A DNA stretch of 43,425 nt from Haloferax elongans ATCC BAA-1513. GTDB taxonomy: Archaea; Halobacteriota; Halobacteria; Halobacteriales; Haloferacaceae. Position 1 is the stretch's first letter. Each line of letters starts with the position of its first letter. Made by a program: the position numbers and the translations under genes. A model generated the notes under the pieces. It saw only the letters and a list, made by a program, of their open reading frames with translations, did no database searches and was not told the origin of the DNA. The stretch is taken from positions 20,827 to 64,251 of the forward strand of contig NZ_AOLK01000021.1 in the NCBI RefSeq assembly GCF_000336755.1. Reading direction: 5' to 3'. Shown piece after piece: positions 1 through 8,778 of this stretch.

Positions 1-94
1 GGTGGGTGTCGTGATGCCACGTCAGCACCTGCTCGGAAATGTGTGGTTCAAGCGCGTCGTACTCGTACGGAAGCGGGTCGAGTTCGTAGCTCAT
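1..94 (-). CDS. sod: Superoxide dismutase (Fe/Mn), N-terminal part
   Basis: The gene runs off the left edge, so only the first 31 codons are visible. They read [15 protein letters not shown] and then WHHDTH, the standard start of Fe/Mn superoxide dismutases; the first His of WHHD (residue 27) is the expected first metal ligand. The enzyme converts superoxide to oxygen and hydrogen peroxide in the cytoplasm. The start is supported by a GGAGG Shine-Dalgarno on the minus strand 9 nt upstream (104-108), unusual here because most neighbours look leaderless. It lies downstream of the photolyase and DJ-1 genes on the same strand, but has its own TATA-like box. Confidence 0.93.
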   Translation of the reverse strand, partial: MSYELDPLPYEYDALEPHISEQVLTWHHDTH

Positions 95-103
95 AATGTA
101 TAA

Positions 104-139
104 CCTCCGTACTTTGGGTGGGACGGAAACATGTTAAAT
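104..139 (-). promoter_or_regulatory. sod promoter and Shine-Dalgarno
   Basis: On the minus strand a TTTAAC TATA-like box lies at 133-139, and a GGAGG ribosome binding site at 104-108, 9 nt before the ATG. A TSS near 108-112 would give a short leader containing the SD. This is inferred from spacing only. Confidence 0.5.
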
Positions 140-151
140 CTTGAGGAGTGG

Positions 152-163
152 TGTGGTACCACA
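152..163. promoter_or_regulatory. 12-bp perfect palindrome upstream of sod
   Basis: TGTGGTACCACA is a perfect 12-bp palindrome placed 58 bp before the sod start and just upstream of its TATA-like box. The position suits a regulator site, but no second copy was noticed elsewhere in the window. Confidence 0.35.
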
Positions 164-252
164 AGACACGGTCACACGGTCGCAGTCCGGTGATTTTTCG
201 ACTTTCGAGAAATAATTTCCACTCCGATTTTGGGGTCGATTACCTGTTCTTG

Positions 253-858
253 TCAGCCCTCGAACGGAGTCGTTCGCCGCTCGTATTCGATTTCCCGTGC
301 GACTCGATTGGCGACGTCGGCACCGAACTCGCGTTCGACCACGTGCAGCGACAAGTCGAGCCCGGAGGTGACGCCGCCAGCAGTGAGTACGTCACCGTCG
401 TCGACGACGCGGGCCGAGACCACGTCGGCATCGGTGGCTCGGAGGTCGTCCAGCGCGTCGCCGTGTGCCACTGCTGGTCGTCCGTCGAGAATGCCAGCGC
501 GAGAGAGTAGCATCCCGCCGGTACAGACGCCAGCGACGGTCGCCCCCGATTCGTGAAGCGCCGCAATCGCCTCTGGAATGTCGCCTTTCTCGGCTTCGGC
601 CCACGCACTCTGTTCGGCACGGGAGTTCCACCCGCCGCCGGGGACGACGAGAAGGTCTGGGTCGTCTGCGTCGGGGTCGAGAACCCCATCGACGCCGACG
701 CGCATCCCGTGGCTCGCGGTGACTGTGTCGCGGTCGTCGAGCGCGACGAGTCTCGCCGTGCAGTCCGCACCGAATGCGCCGGCGTTCTGGAACACTTCGA
801 ACGGGGCGACAGCGTCGAGTTCGTCGAAGCCGTCGTAGAGGAGAATCGAGACGTGCAT
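253..858 (-). CDS. DJ-1/PfpI family protein
   Basis: A 201-residue single-domain protein of the DJ-1/PfpI class I glutamine amidotransferase-like superfamily. It has the N-terminal LLYDGFDELD strand-helix with an acidic residue, a VVPGGG turn near residue 71, and the nucleophile elbow VCTGGM with Cys112, followed by AVAH. Family members include glyoxalase/deglycase-like proteins, isonitrile hydratases and chaperones; the exact reaction cannot be read from the sequence. The length is normal. It sits about 80 bp downstream of the photolyase gene on the same strand and upstream of sod, which suggests a role in oxidative or carbonyl stress (inference). Confidence 0.85.
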   Translation of the reverse strand: MHVSILLYDGFDELDAVAPFEVFQNAGAFGADCTARLVALDDRDTVTASHGMRVGVDGVLDPDADDPDLLVVPGGGWNSRAEQSAWAEAEKGDIPEAIAALHESGATVAGVCTGGMLLSRAGILDGRPAVAHGDALDDLRATDADVVSARVVDDGDVLTAGGVTSGLDLSLHVVEREFGADVANRVAREIEYERRTTPFEG

Positions 859-937
859 ACCTCGGCAATCGGTTCGAACCGAGTTAGCCGTTCGTGCTGC
901 GGCGATGGTAGTTCCCCGCGTTGTGACGACGGTCTAC

Positions 938-2380
938 TCAGTCGTCGCCGCGTGCGGTCTCGAACATCGAAAGCGCCATCTCTCGTCGGTCGGCGTGGTC
1001 CACGATTGGGTCCGGGTAGTCGGGTGCAACCCGGTTTCGTTCCGTCTCGCTCAACTCGTGCCACTCGTGGATGGCGTTCGCGCTTGCCTCCCGCAGCTCG
1101 GGGACGTACTGCTTGATGTACTCGGCGTCCGGGTCGTAGCGCTCGCCCTGCGTCATCGGGTTGAAGATACGGAAGTACGGCTGGGCGTCGGTCCCCGTCG
1201 AGGCGGCCCACTGCCACCCGCCGTTGTCGTTTGCAGTGTCGTGGTCCGAGAGATACTCCCGGAAGTGCGCGTAGCCGTGTCGCCAGTCGCACAGCAGGTC
1301 CTTCGTCAGGAACGACGCGACAATCATCCGAACGCGGTTGTGCATGTACGCCTCTTCTCGAAGTTGACGCATCCCGGCGTCGACGATAGGGTAGCCGGTG
1401 TGTCCCGATTTCCACGCCGCCAGCTCCTCGGGGTCGTCGCGCCACTGGATGTCGTGTTCGTACTCTTTGTAGTTCTCGGAGACGACGTTCGGGTTGAACC
1501 ACAGGACGTGGCTGTAGAACTCGCGCCACGCGAGTTGCGATTGGAACTCCTCGACCGACTCGTCGCGATCGCCACCCACGCCTTCTCGGGCGGCCGCTGT
1601 CTTCGCGAGCACCTCACGGACGCCAATCGTCCCGAACTTGAGGTCCGTCGAGAGGCGCGATGTCCCACCGCGTGCGGGAAAGTCCCGGTCGTCGGCGTAG
1701 CGGTAGATGTCGTCTTCACAGAAGTCAGCCAGTCGCGCTCGTGCCGCCTCGGTTCCCGCGGAAATCACGTCGGCGTCCGGGGCGTCGAACCCGAGGTCAG
1801 AAAGCGTCGGTAGCGACCCGACCGTGACGTTCTCGACCGACGAGACGGCCGATTCGAGCGTCTCTGCGTCGGCGAGGTCGGTCGCGTCAGGGTCAGGAAA
1901 CGGGTCTGGTTTGTCGCGGTCGCGCCACTTCTTCCAGAAGTAGGTGTACACCGAGTAAGGGTCGCCCGCGTTCGTCGTGATACTGCCCGGCGGGAAGATA
2001 ATCGCGTCGTGGACTGTCTCGCGGTCGATTCCCGCCTCGTCGAGTGCGAGCTCCACGGCCTGGTCCCGCTCTTTGGCGAGTCCCGAGTAATCGACGTTCC
2101 AGACGACGCGCTCGGAACCGAGCGCCTCGGCAACGGCGGGGACGAGAGACCGGGGGTCGCCACGAGCGACGAGGAGGTCACTTCCCCGACCCCGATACGA
2201 CGCCCGGAGTTCGGCGAGCGCGTCGAGCATGTATCGGACCCGAGGCGCCCCCGCGTGTTCGAGAACTGCGTCGTCGAACACGAACAGCGGAGCGACGACG
2301 TCCTCGTCCTCCGCGGCGGCTGTCGCGAGTCCGCGATTGTCGGCCGTTCGCAGGTCCCGCCGGTGCCAGTGCAGTTGCAT
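938..2380 (-). CDS. phr: Deoxyribodipyrimidine photolyase
   Basis: A 480-residue class I CPD photolyase/cryptochrome family protein. The N-terminal alpha/beta domain starts MQLHWHRRDLR, a typical photolyase start. The FAD-binding half shows STDLKFGTIG, SQLAWREFY, TGYPIVDAGMRQL, MHNRVRM, the LSDHDTANDNGGWQW segment, and FRIFNP. The enzyme uses blue light and reduced FAD to split cyclobutane pyrimidine dimers in DNA, fitting a sun-exposed halophile. It is probably the first gene of a minus-strand stress cluster with the DJ-1 protein and sod. The 280 bp upstream is a divergent intergenic region shared with the gene at 2661. Confidence 0.95.
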   Translation of the reverse strand: MQLHWHRRDLRTADNRGLATAAAEDEDVVAPLFVFDDAVLEHAGAPRVRYMLDALAELRASYRGRGSDLLVARGDPRSLVPAVAEALGSERVVWNVDYSGLAKERDQAVELALDEAGIDRETVHDAIIFPPGSITTNAGDPYSVYTYFWKKWRDRDKPDPFPDPDATDLADAETLESAVSSVENVTVGSLPTLSDLGFDAPDADVISAGTEAARARLADFCEDDIYRYADDRDFPARGGTSRLSTDLKFGTIGVREVLAKTAAAREGVGGDRDESVEEFQSQLAWREFYSHVLWFNPNVVSENYKEYEHDIQWRDDPEELAAWKSGHTGYPIVDAGMRQLREEAYMHNRVRMIVASFLTKDLLCDWRHGYAHFREYLSDHDTANDNGGWQWAASTGTDAQPYFRIFNPMTQGERYDPDAEYIKQYVPELREASANAIHEWHELSETERNRVAPDYPDPIVDHADRREMALSMFETARGDD

Positions 2381-2660
2381 ATCCGCGCCTCAGGACGGAC
2401 TGCACCTGAATGTGTCGGCGGTCGTGGTGGTATGCAGTTCCAAACGCGAAAAATGGTGGCCTACTCGGTGTGAGACAGTGCGTATCTGTCGAGGTAGTGA
2501 CTCGGTACTCAGATGGTATCTTCTCAGAATACCTATGCAGTCTGACATTCGTACCTAATAGTACGTTATCTCCCGATTTCAGGGAACACCGCACGTTTAT
2601 ATTCTGGATATCTGGTGTACGCTGTCCATACCTATACGGCTACAGAACCTCGTAGCTGAC

Positions 2661-3470
2661 ATGTCCGGGCGTCAGCATTCTGTGGAACTGGACGTTCTCC
2701 AGCCCCCGCTCCGGGCGGCCGAATTAATTCCGCTCGTGGTCCTCGCGTTCCTCTGTGGGGTTCTCGGGTGGCTCGTCTGGGAACCGCTCGGAGTGTTCCT
2801 CGGCGTTCTCCCACCGGCCGTCGTCTTCGGGTTTGCGTACCAAGATAGTCGGAAATCAGCCCCACCGGGACTCCCTGCACCCGACTCGACGACACCACTC
2901 GCACTCGATGGCCGCGTCGACCTCACCGCGTCCCTTCGCGCTGCCAACGTGTTCTCCGCAGAGTCTTCGGAGACGCCGTCGCTATCGGAGCAGTTCCGGT
3001 CGAAGTGGCGAACGAACATGGTCGAGATGGACGACCGTGAACACGACGTAGACGCGCTGGCTGACTTGCTCGGCGTCTCTCACTCGCGTGTCGAACTCGT
3101 CTGGGACGAACGCGGATTGGTCGCTCGTCTCGACGACGGTGAAATCGGCCGCTGGACGTCCCGTGCCGCGTTCGTCGCCGACTTGACGGCCGTCACGACG
3201 TTCCGCCGACAGTACCCCGCGTGGTGGCGACTCTCCACACCGGACCGAAACCGCGTCCTCGGGGCGCTCAGGCTCAGTCTACAGCAGTGCCCGACGTGTG
3301 ATGGCGACGTGTTCGTCGAGAAGGTACGGACGAACGGCACCACGTACCGTGTCACGGCGACCTGCCGAGGATGTGACGCTGAACTGTTCGACGCCGAGAT
3401 GTCGGGCTCGGATAGCGGGGTCTCGGAGACCGAACCGAACAGAGGCCCGGCACAGAACCCGTCGAGCTGA
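2661..3470 (+). CDS. Membrane protein with C-terminal zinc ribbon, unknown function
   Basis: A 269-residue protein I do not recognise. Two hydrophobic segments lie at about residues 20-55 (LIPLVVLAFLCGVLGWLVW, then a second one ending AYQ). A cytoplasmic region follows, ending in a four-cysteine ribbon: CPTC at 210-213 and CRGC at 235-238. A Ser/Glu-rich tail closes the protein. It looks membrane-anchored with a soluble metal-binding domain. A CTATAC box at 2632-2637, about 27 nt before the ATG, supports a leaderless start. It ends 5 bp from the convergent mptE stop. It is probably a conserved haloarchaeal hypothetical. Confidence 0.7.
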   Translation: MSGRQHSVELDVLQPPLRAAELIPLVVLAFLCGVLGWLVWEPLGVFLGVLPPAVVFGFAYQDSRKSAPPGLPAPDSTTPLALDGRVDLTASLRAANVFSAESSETPSLSEQFRSKWRTNMVEMDDREHDVDALADLLGVSHSRVELVWDERGLVARLDDGEIGRWTSRAAFVADLTAVTTFRRQYPAWWRLSTPDRNRVLGALRLSLQQCPTCDGDVFVEKVRTNGTTYRVTATCRGCDAELFDAEMSGSDSGVSETEPNRGPAQNPSS

Positions 3471-3474
3471 GTTC

Positions 3475-4152
3475 CTACGGCAGCGGGTCGATGCTCTCTC
3501 GCCGCCCGTCGAGTACCGAAAACGAGTCGCCGCGTCGACGTTCGAGCCATCGTAACAGCCGCTCGGCCCACGCTAACTTTCGCGCTTTCTCCGGGCCGAC
3601 AGTCGGGTCGTCGAAGTCCCAGCCAGCAAATCGCAGTTCGTCGGCACCGAGTTCGTCGGCGATGAACGCCGCACGGTCGCCGTCAGTAAACCCACCCCAG
3701 TTGACGACTGGACCGACTGGCTCGGCCTGCGTCGTCGCGAGGACGTGGTCCGCGTCGAACTTCGGCACCCACTCGCGAAGGGTCGGGATGTTATCGCCGT
3801 GGGCGGCGACAGCCACGGGCGTCCCGGCCTCGGTCAGTTCGACCGCAGTCTCGGGGTTTTTGTCCACGTCGGTCACCATCAAATCGAGGTCGAAGCCTGC
3901 CTCGCGCACCACGTCGGCGGCGGTCGAGGCGGCGACGACGATGTCAGCACCCTCGAGTCGGTCGAGGTCGTCGGCGAGTCCCGGTGCTGCACCGCAGATA
4001 ACGACGGTTTGACCGGCCCAGCTCAGTCGGCCGCGGTCGAACGGAGTTGCGAGAGATGCGAGAACGTCGCGGGCGCGCTCGTCGCCGTCGCGGTCGTAGC
4101 CGAGGTCGTCAAGAATCAACTGGTAGACCGGGTTCCACGTGGTGAATTTCAT
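3475..4152 (-). CDS. mptE: 6-hydroxymethylpterin diphosphokinase MptE-like protein
   Basis: A 225-residue protein of the archaeal MptE/DUF115 family. MptE transfers pyrophosphate from ATP to 6-hydroxymethyl-7,8-dihydropterin in archaeal pterin (folate or methanopterin-type) synthesis. Visible family features are the start MKFTTWNPVYQLIL, the nucleotide-site loop VVICGAAPGLADDL near residue 50, DLMVTDVDKNPE, VAVAAHGDN, and the C-terminal RFAGWDFDD. The length matches the family. Convergent with the gene at 2661; the stop codons are only a few bases apart. Haloarchaea need folates, so the assignment is sensible. Confidence 0.88.
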   Translation of the reverse strand: MKFTTWNPVYQLILDDLGYDRDGDERARDVLASLATPFDRGRLSWAGQTVVICGAAPGLADDLDRLEGADIVVAASTAADVVREAGFDLDLMVTDVDKNPETAVELTEAGTPVAVAAHGDNIPTLREWVPKFDADHVLATTQAEPVGPVVNWGGFTDGDRAAFIADELGADELRFAGWDFDDPTVGPEKARKLAWAERLLRWLERRRGDSFSVLDGRRESIDPLP

Positions 4153-4523
4153 CGCTGTCGCTCGGGTGTGTACGTCATAGCTGTGGCTCAGGAGTGTAAC
4201 TGTATGGGCCGGAATGGCACTCGTGTACCCCTACCCGCGTGCCCTTCCGGCGTCCACAGGACCGTTTTAGAGTCGGATGGTATAAGTTTTCTCTTAGTCG
4301 AACGGTCAGCGTCGGACGAGGGTCTGACGATTGGACGATTCAGGTCGCGTGTGACGCCCTGCGTCGGCATCGTCCTGCCGGCCAGTATCGTCTCGTCCCG
4401 CTTGGGTGAGAACCGTCTCGTCAGTGCACATGAGGCCTATTGAGTGTTCATAGCAACCACTTAGTAACTATCTGGTCTGCTTGAAAGCAAGTTGGCGTCT
4501 GTGGGCTGACGCCACGAATCCTC
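4153..4523. other. Divergent intergenic region between mptE and the HalX regulator
   Basis: About 370 bp without a convincing gene. It holds the divergent promoters: an AT-rich stretch around 4461-4470 (TTAGTAACTA) could serve the downstream regulator. Close to that start is a 7-bp inverted repeat (listed separately). A reading frame at 4188-4370 on the minus strand has no family features, and I treat it as chance. Confidence 0.6.
4493..4514 (+). promoter_or_regulatory. Inverted repeat in the leader of the HalX regulator gene
   Basis: TGGCGTC (4493-4499) and GACGCCA (4508-4514) are perfect 7-bp arms around an 8-nt loop, ending 9 nt before the ATG at 4524. It could be an RNA hairpin in the 5' leader or an operator; the sequence cannot separate these. 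Confidence 0.4.
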
Positions 4524-5090
4524 ATGACTGGCGATGGACTCCCAACGGTACTCACCGTCGACGACGAGCCTTCCTTGACAGCGCTCTACGAAGCGTGGTT
4601 ACGGGACGAGTACAGTGTGTACACCGCCACGTGTGGCGATGACGCGCTTCAGCTCGTCGAAACACATGACGTCGACATCGTCATGCTCGACCGAGAGATG
4701 CCCGGCCGAAGCGGAGAGGCCGTCCTTGAGGAACTCCGTGCTCGCGGCTACGACTGCCCGGTCGTGATGGTCACTGGTGTCGAACCCGACGTGGACATCA
4801 TCGAGATGCCGTTCGACGATTATCTCGTGAAACCGGTCGGGCGCGAAGGGCTCATTTCGACCGTCCAGAACCTACTCACTCGGCAGTCGTACGACGAGCA
4901 CGTCCGCGAGTTCTTCGCGTTGGCCCGGAAGAAAGCCGTGCTCGAAGCGGCCTGTGACGGCAGTTCACTCTCTCTGTCGGACGAATTCACCGAACTGAAA
5001 GCCGAGTACCGTGCCGCCCGCCGGCGTGCTGACGCCGCCCGTGACGACCTTCTCACCGAGGAACTCGGCGAGGTAGTACTGCACCACTGA
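4524..5090 (+). CDS. Response regulator with HalX domain
   Basis: A 188-residue haloarchaeal response regulator. The receiver domain (about residues 8-125) has the acidic pair DDE at 13-15, the phospho-acceptor Asp56 in VMLDREMPG, and the conserved Lys in YLVKPVG. The C-terminal part (about 127-185) is the Arg/Glu-rich helical HalX domain found almost only in haloarchaea. There is no DNA-binding domain, so its output is probably by protein contact. The stop at 5090 is 25 nt before the histidine kinase gene at 5116, so they probably form a two-component operon. Confidence 0.9.
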   Translation: MTGDGLPTVLTVDDEPSLTALYEAWLRDEYSVYTATCGDDALQLVETHDVDIVMLDREMPGRSGEAVLEELRARGYDCPVVMVTGVEPDVDIIEMPFDDYLVKPVGREGLISTVQNLLTRQSYDEHVREFFALARKKAVLEAACDGSSLSLSDEFTELKAEYRAARRRADAARDDLLTEELGEVVLHH

Positions 5091-5115
5091 TGACGACGCG
5101 TGGAACCGTCTGGTG

Positions 5116-7077
5116 ATGAAATCGCGTTTCCTTCCCCGGTTCGTGAGACAGCGGTACGCTGTCAAATTCGTTCTCGTCCTCGGCGTCGTGGCGTTCGCGA
5201 TTGCGCTCGTCGGCGGGTACTCGTACGTCCACGCCAACGACGTCATCGGCGACGAGACGCGGACAGAGATGGTTGCGGACGCAGAGATTCAAGCACAGAA
5301 CCTCGACGAGTGGCTCACTCGAATGGAGGTGCAGATGCGTTCGCTCTCGGAGTCTGCGGCCTTCCAATCGGGCGACGAGCGTGATATCAGTCTCTATCTC
5401 TGGTCGGTGGTCGAACGCGACAGCGACATCGACGCGGCCTACTATATCGACACGAGAAACGAGACCGTCATCACGGGGACTGGAAGCGCCAGTATCGCCT
5501 CGGCCGAGTCGGTGACGAAGTTCTATGGCCGACAGGAGTTCACTGCGCTGGCGCAACGAACGCAGGGTGACGTGGTCATTTCCGACCCGTTCCGTCCCTC
5601 GCCGGACGCCGCGCCGGTCATTCTCTTTGCGACGGCAATCCCATCCGAACCGAACCGCGCGGTCATCGCCGTTGCGAACCTCGAATCGCTCTCTAAAGCA
5701 CACCTCCACGACAACGCCGACGGTCGGTTCGTCGTCGTCGACCCCGAGGGAACCGTCGTCCTCGCCGAAGACGAATCACGGATACTGAGTTCCGACAGTT
5801 TGGACGGGGCACAGTACGGTGACACCTCGGGGTACCTCTCGGGCGTGTCGCTCCAAGAGACGTCGACCGAGGTCGGCTATGCTCACCTCGACGCACACGC
5901 GTGGGTCGTCACGTCTCGCGTCCCGACGGACTCGGCCTACGCGCTCCGGACAGACATCCTCACGCAGATTCTCGCGACCCTGTTGGTCGTCGGCATCGGT
6001 GCGGGCGTCATCGCCGCCACCATCGGTCGTGACACCGTCGACGCGGTGCAGACGCTGGCTGCCAAAGCGACTGCACTCCGCGACGGTAACCTGGACGTCC
6101 CCATTGAGCGCGACCGAGAAGACGAGTTCGGCGACCTCTACGAGGCGTTCGACGTGATGCGAACGTCGCTTCGAGACCAGATTGTCGAGGCTGAGCGAGC
6201 GCGACGAGAGGCGGAAGACGCCAGAGAAGAGGCATGGGCCGAAAAGGAGGCCTCCGAGCGTCGCCGCCGACATCTCGAACGAACTGCCGAGACCTACGCG
6301 CAGGTGATGCAGGCCTGCGCCGACGGCGACCTCACGGAACGAATCGACCCTGACGACGAAAGCGAGGCGATGGCGGTCGTCGGCCGGTCGTTCAACGAGA
6401 TGATGGACGAAGTCGAGGCGCGCAACGAGCAACTGAAGACCGTCTCACACGTGCTCTCGCACGACCTTCGAAACCCACTCAACGTCGCAATCGGGCGCGG
6501 AGAACTCCTCGAAGAAGACGCCGCGAACGACCACGTCGGCCCGCTTTTGGAGTCGCTCGACAGAATCGACGCCATCATCGACGACGCGCTGGTTCTCGCG
6601 CTGCAAAGTCGGGTCGAGGACACGCTTCCGGTGACGTTACACGACGTCGCCCAGCGGGCGTGGTCGCACGTCGATACCAAGGACGCGACACTCACCGTCG
6701 ACGAATCGCTTCGATTCGCGGCCGACCCGAACCTCGCCGGCCACGTCTTCGAGAACCTCTTTCGGAACGCGGTCGACCACGGTGGTCACGACGTGAGTGT
6801 CCGAATCGGGGCGCTCTCTGAGACGCACGGCTTCTACGTCGAAGACGACGGTCCCGGAATCGACCCTGCGGACCGAGACGAAGTTCTCGAACCGGGCTAC
6901 ACGACCAACCGTGCCAACGGTGGCACCGGATTCGGCCTCCCAATCGTCGTCCAGGTGGCCGACGCCCACGGCTGGACCATCAGCATCGAGACGGCTACTG
7001 ACGGTGGCGCGCGCTTCGAGTTCACCGACGTGGCCGACGTCGAAGCGAACGTCGGGAGCGCAGCCACCACCGTATGA
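5116..7077 (+). CDS. Membrane sensor histidine kinase with extracellular sensor and HAMP
   Basis: A 653-residue kinase from the ATG at 5116; a GTG one codon earlier is also possible. A first membrane helix lies at about residues 17-38, then an extracellular Cache-like sensor region, then a second helix around 280-303 (LVVGIGAGVIAAT). A HAMP segment, a Glu/Arg-rich coiled coil, a second HAMP-like stretch (ADGDLTERI), a HisKA domain with His449 in VLSHDLRNPL, and a HATPase_c domain with FENLFRNAV, DDGPGI and GTGFGLPI follow. It probably phosphorylates the adjacent HalX regulator. Its N-terminal half resembles that of the transducer at 21099. The PstS-like gene follows 46 bp later. Confidence 0.92.
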   Translation: MKSRFLPRFVRQRYAVKFVLVLGVVAFAIALVGGYSYVHANDVIGDETRTEMVADAEIQAQNLDEWLTRMEVQMRSLSESAAFQSGDERDISLYLWSVVERDSDIDAAYYIDTRNETVITGTGSASIASAESVTKFYGRQEFTALAQRTQGDVVISDPFRPSPDAAPVILFATAIPSEPNRAVIAVANLESLSKAHLHDNADGRFVVVDPEGTVVLAEDESRILSSDSLDGAQYGDTSGYLSGVSLQETSTEVGYAHLDAHAWVVTSRVPTDSAYALRTDILTQILATLLVVGIGAGVIAATIGRDTVDAVQTLAAKATALRDGNLDVPIERDREDEFGDLYEAFDVMRTSLRDQIVEAERARREAEDAREEAWAEKEASERRRRHLERTAETYAQVMQACADGDLTERIDPDDESEAMAVVGRSFNEMMDEVEARNEQLKTVSHVLSHDLRNPLNVAIGRGELLEEDAANDHVGPLLESLDRIDAIIDDALVLALQSRVEDTLPVTLHDVAQRAWSHVDTKDATLTVDESLRFAADPNLAGHVFENLFRNAVDHGGHDVSVRIGALSETHGFYVEDDGPGIDPADRDEVLEPGYTTNRANGGTGFGLPIVVQVADAHGWTISIETATDGGARFEFTDVADVEANVGSAATTV

Positions 7078-7123
7078 CCGCATTGCATTCAGCAATCGGA
7101 CGTGACACCTTCGCCCGCCAAAA

Positions 7124-8155
7124 ATGACCGACTCGACACCCACAGACCCCTCGACACGATGCACAGCGTACGTCAATCGCCGGACAGCCCTCGGAACGCT
7201 CGGGTCGCTCGGACTCTCCGCACTCACGGGCTGTCTCGGTGGCGAAGCGAGCAGTTCCCCAAATCAGTCCACGACGACCGCGACGACCGCGACCCCAGAG
7301 AACCTCTCTGGACGCATCCGAATTGCCGGAAGTAGCACTGTCTACCCGCTGACGCTCGCCGTCGGTAACGCGTTCATGAAGAAGCACCCCGAAGTCACCG
7401 TCTCGGTCACATCGACCGGGACCGGCGGCGGATTTGCGGACTTCTTCTGCTCGGACCGAACCGCCATCAACGACGCGAGTCGAGCAATCGCCGACGACGA
7501 AGTCGCCGCGTGCGAGCGCGCAGGTGTCGAGCCGATTGGCTTCCAAATCGCTATCGACGCCATCACGGTCGTCGTCAACCCCGATGCCGACTGGGTGGAC
7601 TGCGTCACACTGGACGAACTCGCCGACATCTGGGGCGTCGGCGGTGCGACGACGTGGAGTGACGTCCGACCGGAGTGGCCGGACGAACCGCTTGACCTCT
7701 ACGGCCCGACGACCGCCTCGGGAACGTTCGATTACTTCGGTGAGACTGTCCTCGGGCCCGACACCGACCAGCGGACCGACCACGAGACGACAGAGCAGGA
7801 CAACGTCATCGCCCGGAACGTCAGCAACTCCACGTACTCGATGGGATACTTCGGACTCGCGTACTTCCTCCAGAACAAGGACGCGGTGCGAGCGGTCTCC
7901 ATCGACGAGGGTTCGGGGTGCGTGTCGCCGTCGCCGGACCACGCCAAGAGCGATACGTACGGAGCGCTCTCTCGGCCGCTGTACATCTACGTCGCCGCGG
8001 ACGAACTTTCACGCCCCGAAGTCGCCGCGTTCGTTCGATACTACCTTCAACAGTCCATGACGACGGTCCCCGCGGACGTCGGGTACGTCCCCGTGACCGA
8101 GCGAATGGCCACGGCGAACCTCGACACGCTCGATGGGTTCCTCTCGAAGTCGTGA
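7124..8155 (+). CDS. pstS: PstS-like phosphate-binding lipoprotein
   Basis: A 343-residue periplasmic-type binding protein of the PBP-like/PstS family. It begins with a Tat lipoprotein signal: RR at residues 19-20 and lipobox ALTGC with Cys37. A Ser/Thr-rich linker follows, then GRIRIAGSSTVYPLT, the PstS phosphate-site strand; STGTGGGF and the GPTTASGTFDYF loop also match. It would capture phosphate outside the membrane for a PstCAB transporter. No pstC, pstA or pstB lies next to it. Instead it follows the HalX regulator and histidine kinase on the same strand, which suggests either ligand presentation to the kinase or regulation by it (inference). Confidence 0.88.
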   Translation: MTDSTPTDPSTRCTAYVNRRTALGTLGSLGLSALTGCLGGEASSSPNQSTTTATTATPENLSGRIRIAGSSTVYPLTLAVGNAFMKKHPEVTVSVTSTGTGGGFADFFCSDRTAINDASRAIADDEVAACERAGVEPIGFQIAIDAITVVVNPDADWVDCVTLDELADIWGVGGATTWSDVRPEWPDEPLDLYGPTTASGTFDYFGETVLGPDTDQRTDHETTEQDNVIARNVSNSTYSMGYFGLAYFLQNKDAVRAVSIDEGSGCVSPSPDHAKSDTYGALSRPLYIYVAADELSRPEVAAFVRYYLQQSMTTVPADVGYVPVTERMATANLDTLDGFLSKS

Positions 8156-8169
8156 CCGGCATCACGCTC

Positions 8170-8176
8170 TTTTTAT
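8170..8176 (+). promoter_or_regulatory. TATA box for the gene at 8200
   Basis: TTTTTAT lies 24-30 nt before the ATG at 8200, the haloarchaeal spacing for a leaderless transcript. The same T-run follows the PstS-like stop codon and could also end that transcript. Confidence 0.5.
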
Positions 8177-8199
8177 CCGTTGCTCGGTAACGCTGGCTT

Positions 8200-8778
8200 A
8201 TGGCGAAGGTCAGCGTTGGACTCCGAGGATGGCGATTCGAGGAGTCAGAGATATTCTCTGAAGAGGGTGAGTTCAAACCGCTCGACGAGATTCCCGAAGA
8301 CGCCCGCGAGCGTCTCGTTCGACTCGTGAATCTCGTCGAAGAACCGTGCGACGCCTGCTATCTCGTCCACGGCGACGAGGAGATTCAACAGTGTCGGCAG
8401 GCGGCTATCGTCTACGGCGAACCCGGCGAGGAGGTCCTCCTGTGTTCCCAACACGAACCGGACTTCCTCTATTGGTTCCGCGAGGAAGGCGGCCGCGAAC
8501 TGGCGGGCGACGATATCTTCGCAGACGCCTTCCACGAGTGGTTCGTAGACGACGGCCGCGCCCCCGAGGGCTACGCAGGCATCGACCACGTCGAAACCGA
8601 CCCCGACGACCTCCCGTCGCCGCCGGACGCGTCCGAGATTCAGCGTCGTCTCGAAGAGGGCTTCGAGGGCGAACGAATCAACCTGCGTGATTACGGCCCG
8701 CAGGACGACGATTCGACTCCCCTCGAGGAAGGCGACCTCGACGATATCGACCTCGACACCGACTACCCGACCAAATGA
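8200..8778 (+). CDS. Conserved haloarchaeal Cys-rich protein, unknown function
   Basis: A 192-residue soluble, highly acidic protein that I do not assign to a function. It has a possible metal site from CDAC (Cys50, Cys53), Cys65, Cys82 and His85 (CSQH). The C-terminal third is Asp/Pro-rich and probably disordered. Its stop overlaps the trmJ start by ATGA, so the two are almost certainly translated from one mRNA; a link to RNA modification or translation is possible but unproven. Confidence 0.75.
   Translation: MAKVSVGLRGWRFEESEIFSEEGEFKPLDEIPEDARERLVRLVNLVEEPCDACYLVHGDEEIQQCRQAAIVYGEPGEEVLLCSQHEPDFLYWFREEGGRELAGDDIFADAFHEWFVDDGRAPEGYAGIDHVETDPDDLPSPPDASEIQRRLEEGFEGERINLRDYGPQDDDSTPLEEGDLDDIDLDTDYPTK

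Noticed and set aside
240..1529. 429-codon minus-strand frame across the DJ-1 and photolyase region
   Set aside because: It spans two well-supported genes in another frame and is Arg/Pro-rich, the mark of an out-of-frame GC-rich translation.
4188..4370. 60-codon minus-strand frame between mptE and the HalX regulator
   Set aside because: No motif, no promoter or SD placement, and codon use unlike the neighbours.
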